DNA of 7,578 nt from Deltaproteobacteria bacterium (GTDB taxonomy: Bacteria; Desulfobacterota; DSM-4660; Desulfatiglandales; B25-G16): the NCBI GenBank assembly GCA_020355145.1, contig CP070660.1, positions 1,220,095 to 1,227,672 on the forward strand, written 5' to 3'. Under the pieces are notes generated by a model. It ran no database searches. It was given only the letters and a program-made list of their open reading frames with translations, and had not been told where the DNA came from. The stretch's first letter is position 1. Each line of letters opens with the position of its first letter. Position numbers and translations under genes: made by a program. Of this stretch, positions 1-4,587 are shown piece by piece.

Positions 1-10
1 ATTAAGTCTC

Positions 11-41
11 GAACTGAACCGCTCCGCGGAGTTGTGTAAAG
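11..41 (+). repeat. Left terminal inverted repeat of the IS91-like element
   Basis: GAACTGAACC (11-20) and GTAAAG (36-41) recur in inverted order and orientation at 2508-2529, separated by different spacers. The first ten bases contain two GAAC tetranucleotides, the known IS91 target word. Between them is the 10-bp palindrome CTCCGCGGAG (22-31). A second imperfect hairpin pairs AAAGAT (38-43) with ATCTTT (55-60) and GTGT (34-37) with ACAC (64-67). Such subterminal structures are typical of rolling-circle element ends. Confidence 0.55.
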
Positions 42-105
42 ATCAACAAGGTATATCTTTTTCACACCTGCCGTCAAATATTCCCTCCGTTATTAACCAA
101 TAAAC

Positions 106-177
106 CATTACAATACCTCCCAGGTAGAAGGTGTTTTTCATTTCTTATTAACCTTTCATAAAGGAGGTATTATTATG
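106..177 (+). promoter_or_regulatory. Leader stem that can bury the recombinase Shine-Dalgarno and start codon
   Basis: AATACCTCC at 112-120 is the exact reverse complement of GGAGGTATT at 163-171, which holds the Shine-Dalgarno of the recombinase gene. The pairing extends with two mismatches to 106-120 against 163-177, taking in the ATG at 175-177. The 42-base loop holds a smaller hairpin, CCTTT/AAAGG (152-156 with 160-164). Insertion sequences such as IS10 and IS50 are known to use this arrangement so that transcripts entering from outside are not translated. That role here is inference. Confidence 0.55.
109..114 (+). promoter_or_regulatory. Possible -10 box for the recombinase-transposase operon
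   Basis: TACAAT matches the sigma-70 -10 consensus at five of six positions. No good -35 hexamer is found 16-18 bases upstream (TCCGTT at 17). If used, transcription would start near 121, just after the anti-Shine-Dalgarno segment at 106-120. The element's own transcript would then lack that segment. Confidence 0.3.
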
Positions 178-1028
178 TCTACTGATCTGAGGAAAGAATT
201 TAACAATTACATGACTGTGCAACGCTTATCCCCACACACCAAAAGGAATTACATTAGAGCTGTCAAGGGATTAGCAGAGTACTACAATCAATCCCCGGAT
301 TTACTTTCAGACGATCAAATCCAAGAATATTTTCGTTATCTTCTTGAAGACCGAAAGCTTTCTTGGGGAACGTGCAATAACTATTTCTCAGGTATTGTCA
401 CTTTCTACAGGAATGTCTGCAAGTGGGATGAAACGCGCTTTCACATCCCCCCACGACCTCGGGATAAAAAATTGCCCGTGATCTTCAGCAAGGGAGAATT
501 AAAACGTCTATTCGATTCAGCAAACAACTTCAAACATCATGTATTATTGAAAACCGCATATAGCGCAGGACTTCCTGTCGGTGAATTGGTTCGCCTTAAA
601 TCTGATCACATAGAAAGTGATCCTTCCAGAATGGCCATCAGGGTAGAACAAGGCAAAGGGAAAAAGGACCGCTACACTATCCTTTCACAAAAACTCCTCC
701 CAGAGCTCAGGGCCTATTGGCATCAATATCGTCCCGAAAAATGGTTGTTCCCGGGCCAAAAAACCGAAAACCATATGAGTGTGTCAGCGGCTCAAATGGC
801 TTACTATAATGCAAAAAAAAAGCCGGTATAACCAAAGGCCACGGTATTCACACCCTTCGCCATTCCTTCGCCACCCATCTGCTATATTATGGAACTGATA
901 TCTATACCCTTAAACGCCTCCTCGGGCATGTATCCATAAAAAGCACCATCAAATATCTTCACCTCATACCCGAACGTATGAGCAAACTCAAAAGCCCTCT
1001 TGATTTTCTAGATGACGATGAAGACTAG
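175..1028 (+). pseudogene. XerC/XerD-type tyrosine recombinase, frame broken at an A9 run
   Basis: This is a phage-integrase-family site-specific recombinase. The first frame (175-831, 218 residues) gives the N-terminal core-binding SAM-like domain (about 5-90) and the first half of the catalytic domain. The -1 frame (822-1028) supplies the rest, and the fused product would be about 284 residues, a normal Xer length. Visible catalytic residues: Lys in GKGKKDRY (about 160-167), then in the second frame HTLRH, LLGH and the Tyr of IKYLHL. The first catalytic Arg, expected in the GLR-x-SEL box, is Pro134 (CCT at 574-576), a one-base change from CGT. The ATG at 175 follows AAAGGAGGT by six bases. 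Its TAG stop overlaps the Shine-Dalgarno of the transposase. The missing Arg argues that strand cleavage is lost even if the frame is restored, so the gene is probably decaying or kept for DNA binding. The frame break could be programmed slippage, a mutation or a homopolymer sequencing error. Confidence 0.85.
813..831 (+). other. Slippery A9 tract with A AAA AAG heptamer and following 0-frame stop
   Basis: Nine adenines at 813-821 are followed by G. In the recombinase frame the codons are GCA AAA AAA AAG CCG GTA TAA, so A AAA AAG (816-822) is in the correct phase for classic -1 tandem slippage. Shifting there joins Lys216 to GCC at 822, exactly where the homologous C-terminal half resumes. 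The 0-frame stop is TAA at 829-831. I see no strong downstream stimulatory hairpin. Restoring one A (A10) would also repair the frame. Confidence 0.6.
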
Positions 1029-1039
1029 GAGGGCATAGC

Positions 1040-2236
1040 ATGGAAAATAATTCCAATAAGCCTCTACCACACAATAACAAAGAGAAGTGTGAAGTGGCAG
1101 ATATCTTCCACCTTTACGGAGACTCTTACAGGCAATCCCATTCTCTGCCATATGAGAAGATTAAGGTCATGCATCATATTGAGGTGTGCCGAACTGCCCA
1201 ACTCGGCGGTCATGTACAACAGTGTGACCAATGCGGGTTCGAGCAGAACGCTTACAACTCATGCAGAGACAGGCATTGCCCAAAATGCCAGTGTCTCGTA
1301 AAGGAACAATGGCTCAATGACCGAAAGGCAGAATTACTGCCCTGCGGTTATTTCCATTTTGTATTCACCCTCCCACATGACCTTAATCCCATTATATTAT
1401 CCAATAAATCCATCACCTTGCAAATACTCTTTTCCTCTGTCAGTGAAACATTGCACACTTTTGCGAAAGACCCCCAATGGCGACTTGAAGGTCAACTGGG
1501 CTTCATTGCAGTGCTTCACACCTGGTCTCAGACACTGATGGATCATTTCCACCTTCACTGTTTGATTCCTGCAGGGGCCTTATCCTTTACAAAGGACAGA
1601 TGGGTACCGGCCAGAGACTCATTCCTGTTCAGAACCCAATCTCTGGCGAAAGCCTTCAAAAAACGTTATCTGCAAAGGCTTCAAACAGCCTATCAAAAGG
1701 ACAAGCTCATCTTTGTGGGAAATACAGCAAAATACCACTCCCAGAAAGAATTTGAAAAGCTTGTACAATCCCTTTCAAAGGTTAAATGGATCGCCTACGC
1801 AAAACGTCCCTTTGCCGGCCCTGAACAGGTACTTGATTATCTCGGTCGTTATACCCACCGGGTAGCCATTTCAAACAACCGCATACTTTCCATTGATAAC
1901 GGCCAAGTTACCTTTACTTACCGGGATCGGGACAGAAACAATGAAACCAGAATCATGACCCTTCATGCCCATGAGTTCATCCGTCGCTTCCTTCTCCATG
2001 TTCTGCCCATGGGCTTTGTGAAGATTCGTTACTTCGGGTTCTTGTCACATAAAAATAAAAAACAGGCAATCGCACTTATTAGAAAACTCATCGATCCATA
2101 TGCTAAATTGCCACAGAAAATTGCAGAAACCATTACAGAAATGATGCTCCGATTGACAGGCACAGACATTATCTGTTGTCCAAAATGTGGGAAAGGAAAA
2201 ATGAAAATAATCAGAAAATTACCAAGACAATATTGA
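1040..2236 (+). CDS. IS91-family HUH/Y2 rolling-circle transposase
   Basis: This is a 398-residue transposase that nicks and religates single strands through tyrosine-DNA links. Domains in order: an N-terminal zinc-binding domain (CDQC at 62-65, Cys75, HCPKC at 79-83, Cys85), then the Y2 transposase domain with the metal-binding HUH motif His171-Leu-His173 in DHFHLHCLIP. Next is the twin-tyrosine motif YLGRYTHR with Tyr267 and Tyr271, four residues apart as in IS91. A Cys pair plus CPKC near 379-383 may form a C-terminal zinc ribbon. All recognisable catalytic residues are present and the frame is uninterrupted, so the protein may be active. The ATG at 1040 is preceded six bases upstream by TAGGAGGG, whose first three bases are the recombinase stop codon. 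Translation is therefore probably coupled to the -1 frame product of the upstream gene. Nested + strand frames inside it are shadows. Confidence 0.93.
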   Translation: MENNSNKPLPHNNKEKCEVADIFHLYGDSYRQSHSLPYEKIKVMHHIEVCRTAQLGGHVQQCDQCGFEQNAYNSCRDRHCPKCQCLVKEQWLNDRKAELLPCGYFHFVFTLPHDLNPIILSNKSITLQILFSSVSETLHTFAKDPQWRLEGQLGFIAVLHTWSQTLMDHFHLHCLIPAGALSFTKDRWVPARDSFLFRTQSLAKAFKKRYLQRLQTAYQKDKLIFVGNTAKYHSQKEFEKLVQSLSKVKWIAYAKRPFAGPEQVLDYLGRYTHRVAISNNRILSIDNGQVTFTYRDRDRNNETRIMTLHAHEFIRRFLLHVLPMGFVKIRYFGFLSHKNKKQAIALIRKLIDPYAKLPQKIAETITEMMLRLTGTDIICCPKCGKGKMKIIRKLPRQY

Positions 2237-2255
2237 AATTCAACGTAGTATTTTC

Positions 2256-2283
2256 ACCCCACTAAATGTTAGTTCCGTGGGGT
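2256..2283 (+). other. Hairpin just after the transposase gene
   Basis: ACCCCAC (2256-2262) and GTGGGGT (2277-2283) form a perfect 7-bp stem with a 14-base loop, 20 bases past the transposase stop codon. No T-run follows on either strand, so it is not a standard intrinsic terminator. It may be a weak transcript-end structure or part of the origin end of the element. Confidence 0.45.
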
Positions 2284-2507
2284 AACAAAACTGCCATCAA
2301 GGCACAACAGGACAGGTTTGCCCAAATTCCATCTCTTGGGCTATATACCAAATAAAAACCAAATATATCCAAGACAAAGGTACCTAACCACACAATGCTC
2401 AGTTCACATTTTCTATACCTTAGTCCTTTAAAATATCCCTTTTCCCTTCTACAAATCATCTTTCCCGACCTATATAATCCCCATAGATCGCACAAAACAA
2501 AATCATG

Positions 2508-2529
2508 CTTTACCGAGCCGGTTCAGTTC
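2508..2529 (-). repeat. Right terminal inverted repeat of the IS91-like element
   Basis: Read on the - strand, this starts GAACTGAACC and continues through GGCTCG to GTAAAG, matching the left end at 11-20 and 36-41 with a shorter spacer. GTTC occurs twice at its outer edge (2521-2524 and 2526-2529). GTTC is the complement of the IS91 target word GAAC, which normally abuts the origin end. The match is short, so the boundary is a proposal. Confidence 0.5.
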
Positions 2530-2533
2530 ACCA

Positions 2534-2637
2534 TTTTATCAATTATTGCGATACCTTAAATATCTCTTCTGTATTCTTCGAGCCTGTGATATAGCTAGTT
2601 ACACTCTGCTTGCTTCAACGCGCAACAATTGATAAAA
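2534..2637. repeat. 104-bp unit bounded by 17-bp inverted repeats
   Basis: TTTTATCAATTATTGCG (2534-2550) matches the reverse complement of CGCAACAATTGATAAAA (2621-2637) at 16 of 17 positions. The 70 bases between do not pair strikingly. It begins four bases outside the proposed right end of the IS91-like element. It could be a MITE-like element, a pair of protein-binding sites or the true outer end of the element. No target-site duplication is evident in the flanks. Confidence 0.6.
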
Positions 2638-2779
2638 CGCTGTTCTATGTAAGCATTATCCGACTAATATGTCAGAATCCTTATCGTATCTGTTATTTTT
2701 GGATACCGGATTTTCTTTCGATTAGAAGCAGAAGTAATCTTCAATATCGATAGATAGATTGAAGGATAATAGCACAGTA

Positions 2780-3316
2780 TTAGAAAGACTTGGCCAGGTT
2801 CCTACCATCATGAGAATTTTCAATAGCTGTTCGATACCTCTGTTCGCTTTCCCTGAGTTCTCTATTGGCTCTTTCAAGCTCATCTGTTCTAGCTTTTACC
2901 CTTTCCTTCAGTTCTTTCTTTGCCTTTAACAACTCCTCCTGATATCCTTTGCTTTCAGATATATCCGAATATATGGCAAATCCGCCTACTCTTTTTCCAT
3001 TATTGATAATCATGGACACCCTGCATAAAACAGGAATTTTACTGCCATCCTTTCTATAGCGGATAATTTCATATTCAATCTTGTCTTCCTTATCAAGGAG
3101 TCGGCCCATTTTATCATATTCCTCATATACCTCTTCGGGCACGAATAACTCCTTGATTTTCCTGCCGATTGCGTCTTCAGCAGTGAAGCCGAATATTCTT
3201 GTAAACTCAGGGTTAATATGAGTGATAATCCTCTCATCGTTAGAAACAACGATTCCAACCTGGGCGTTATTAAAAATACTTTCAAGTATTATATCTTTAG
3301 CATCTTTCAAATTCAT
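2780..3316 (-). pseudogene. Truncated PAS-domain sensor protein
   Basis: The 178 residues start with one full PAS domain (about 8-125: NPEFTRIFGFTAEDAIGR, RKDGSKIPV and GFAIYSDISE blocks). A charged coiled-coil linker follows (about 123-158), then the opening of a second PAS domain (ESEQRYRTAIENSHDG, 157-171). Homology stops abruptly at Gly171 (about 2804) and seven unrelated residues lead to a stop. Intact relatives are multi-PAS histidine kinases or diguanylate cyclases, so the output domain is missing and the original class cannot be told. No signal peptide or membrane segment is visible. TAA lies directly upstream in frame, which fixes the ATG at 3316 as the first possible start. The nearest Shine-Dalgarno-like AAAGGA is too far upstream and better placed for a 10-codon frame (ATG CAA AAT) that overlaps this start. 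It was probably cut by a deletion or insertion linked to the neighbouring mobile DNA. Confidence 0.75.
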
Positions 3317-3621
3317 TTATATTTTGCATTCACATTTTCCTTTCTACCATGATCAATGAAAATAACATTAATTTTACTAGCATGCAATAGTCATGCCCTA
3401 AATAAGCAGGAAAAAGGCCAAAGAATATCAACCGTTTATTTTAATTTTAATTCTGTGGAAATATTGTCAAAAATATGATGAGGCAGGGTCATTGATGCAA
3501 CAACAAATAAAGACTATAATATATTGTAAAGCCAGCACATGGTGGATTAAACACGGAAAAGAATGTTTTAGAACTGCTTTCTATTCATACTCTTCAGGGT
3601 TTTCTATTGGACGTTTTTCCA
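3317..3621. other. Intergenic region between rapZ and the PAS remnant
   Basis: These 305 AT-rich bases hold no supportable gene. The + strand frame at 3492-3689 runs into rapZ antisense and has no Shine-Dalgarno. A possible - strand promoter lies at 3444-3470. A small stem, GCATG...CATGC, occurs near 3380-3397. I find no convincing intrinsic terminator after rapZ, so read-through from rapZ into the PAS remnant is possible. Confidence 0.5.
3444..3470 (-). promoter_or_regulatory. Possible promoter for the truncated PAS gene
   Basis: On the - strand a perfect TTGACA (3465-3470) is followed by TAAAAT (3444-3449) at a spacing of 15, or by another TAAAAT at 21. Neither spacing is ideal and the stretch is AT-rich, so this is a weak call. 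The start codon lies about 120 bases downstream. Confidence 0.3.
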
Positions 3622-4587
3622 TTAACCCTTCTCTATATCACGGTGCCGTACTAATAGATAAAATCCCTTTTCCTCCAGCTCTGCTTTAAAAATCTCTGCA
3701 AGCCGGTTGATAATCGCAACAGACCGGTGCTTTCCGCCGGTACATCCAACAGCAATGGTAAGGTGGGTCTTCATCTCCCGCTGGTAGAGAGGGAGTAAAA
3801 ATCGTATCAATCTTTCGAGATGCTGTAATAATTCTTTTGTCTCGTCCCATTGCATAACATATTTGAATACTTCTGAATGAGTCCCATTAAAACTTCGAAG
3901 TCCTTCAATAAAATAGGGGTTGGGTAAAAAGCGGACATCCATGACCATTTCCGCTTCGGTTGGTATCCCGTAACTATACCCAAAAGATATAAGAGAAACT
4001 GTCAACCGATTAAGGGGCATCTCTTCCTGGACATACTGTTGTATTTTCTGTTTAAGCTCATGGACACTCAGTGTAGTTGTATCAATCACCTGATCAGCCA
4101 TATCCCTTATGAATTGCAGTCTCTTTCTCTCTAAATGGAGCCCATCCCGGATAGAGCCTCCCACCGCCAGAGGATGCTGACGACGGGTCTCACTGAACCG
4201 CTTTATCAGAATTGTATCTTTTGACTCCAGAAAAATAATGTCAATCCGGTAACCTTTCCTTTTTAAATCCTGGATAATTCTGCGAGACTCTGTTGATAGA
4301 TCTATATCTTCTCCTGTGTCCTCCAGATTCAGGGTAAATTTTTCTCCGTTTACGGGATCTGTCAACTGCCGGGATACAGGGCGGGAAGCTTCTTCACGTA
4401 TATCTTTTACCACTGCCACCTTGGAGATCTTTCCTCCTGATTTTTCACAGAGTTCTAAAAATTGAGGTAAGAGAAGGATGGGAAGGTTATCAACACAGTA
4501 ATAGCCAACATCCTCCAATGCCTTAATGGCTGTGGTTTTTCCTGAACCGGAAAGGCCACTTATCAGAATTAACCGTATATTTTTCAC
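3622..4587 (-). CDS. rapZ: RapZ/YvcJ-family nucleotide-binding protein
   Basis: This cytosolic P-loop protein is, in E. coli, the GlcN6P-sensing RNase E adapter controlling glmS, and in B. subtilis (YvcJ) a GTP/ATP-binding protein. Seen: Walker A GLSGSGKT (11-18), VDNLP (32-36), a Walker B-like strand IDIIFLES (115-122), FGYSYGIP (202-209) with DVRFLPNPY (217-225), and the C-terminal GCTGGKHRSV signature (281-290). Length is 321 against about 285-290 usually. The excess is an insertion of roughly 30 acidic residues around 66-100. The start is GTG (4587-4585), seven bases after AAGGAG (4595-4600). It overlaps the yvcK stop as GTGA, indicating translational coupling. The RNA partners GlmY/GlmZ are known only from enterobacteria, so the adapter role should not be transferred. 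A nucleotide- and amino-sugar-linked regulatory role is the safe inference. Confidence 0.93.
   Translation of the reverse strand: MKNIRLILISGLSGSGKTTAIKALEDVGYYCVDNLPILLLPQFLELCEKSGGKISKVAVVKDIREEASRPVSRQLTDPVNGEKFTLNLEDTGEDIDLSTESRRIIQDLKRKGYRIDIIFLESKDTILIKRFSETRRQHPLAVGGSIRDGLHLERKRLQFIRDMADQVIDTTTLSVHELKQKIQQYVQEEMPLNRLTVSLISFGYSYGIPTEAEMVMDVRFLPNPYFIEGLRSFNGTHSEVFKYVMQWDETKELLQHLERLIRFLLPLYQREMKTHLTIAVGCTGGKHRSVAIINRLAEIFKAELEEKGFYLLVRHRDIEKG

Larger units (their letters stand above)
11..2529 (+). mobile_element. IS91-like rolling-circle element with accessory tyrosine recombinase
   Basis: Seen: a tyrosine recombinase gene and an IS91-type HUH/Y2 transposase gene lie head to tail on the + strand, between a gapped inverted repeat. 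GAACTGAACC at 11-20 is the exact reverse complement of 2520-2529, and further in GTAAAG at 36-41 is complementary to CTTTAC at 2508-2513. A 10-bp perfect palindrome, CTCCGCGGAG, lies at 22-31. Family knowledge: IS91 elements move by a rolling-circle mechanism, target GAAC/CAAG tetranucleotides, carry short imperfect terminal repeats, and a subgroup is recalled to carry an extra integrase-like gene upstream of the transposase. Inference: the element spans roughly 2.5 kb with the replication-origin end on the transposase 3' side. The exact ends are uncertain, because the left flank is only 10 bases long and no second copy is available. Confidence 0.6.
2237..2779. other. Gene-free region: right end of IS91-like element plus repeat debris
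   Basis: I find no convincing gene in these 543 bases. The first half (to about 2530) is the non-coding right end of the IS91-like element, the usual location of its replication origin, and contains the hairpin at 2256-2283. The second half holds the 17-bp inverted repeat pair bounding 2534-2637 and a small stem pairing CTTCAAT (2739-2745) with ATTGAAG (2758-2764). It shows no continuation of the truncated PAS gene. A 77-codon - strand frame at 2262-2495 lacks a Shine-Dalgarno and any recognisable motif. Confidence 0.6.

Noticed and set aside
2256..2283. Intrinsic terminator for the transposase gene
   Set aside because: The stem is real but lacks a following T-run, so it is listed only as a hairpin.
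2262..2495. 77-codon - strand frame in the right end of the IS91-like element
   Set aside because: It has no ribosome site, no family resemblance, and ends in the hairpin of the element's non-coding end.
2534..2637. CRISPR or Xer/dif site
   Set aside because: There is one inverted pair rather than repeated direct units, and the 70-bp spacing is far larger than the 6-8 bp of a recombinase core site.
2739..2764. 7-bp stem CTTCAAT/ATTGAAG as a terminator of the PAS remnant
   Set aside because: The stem is AT-rich with a 12-base loop and no T-run on either strand.
3492..3689. 65-codon + strand frame
   Set aside because: It overlaps the rapZ 3' end antisense, has no Shine-Dalgarno and no motif.
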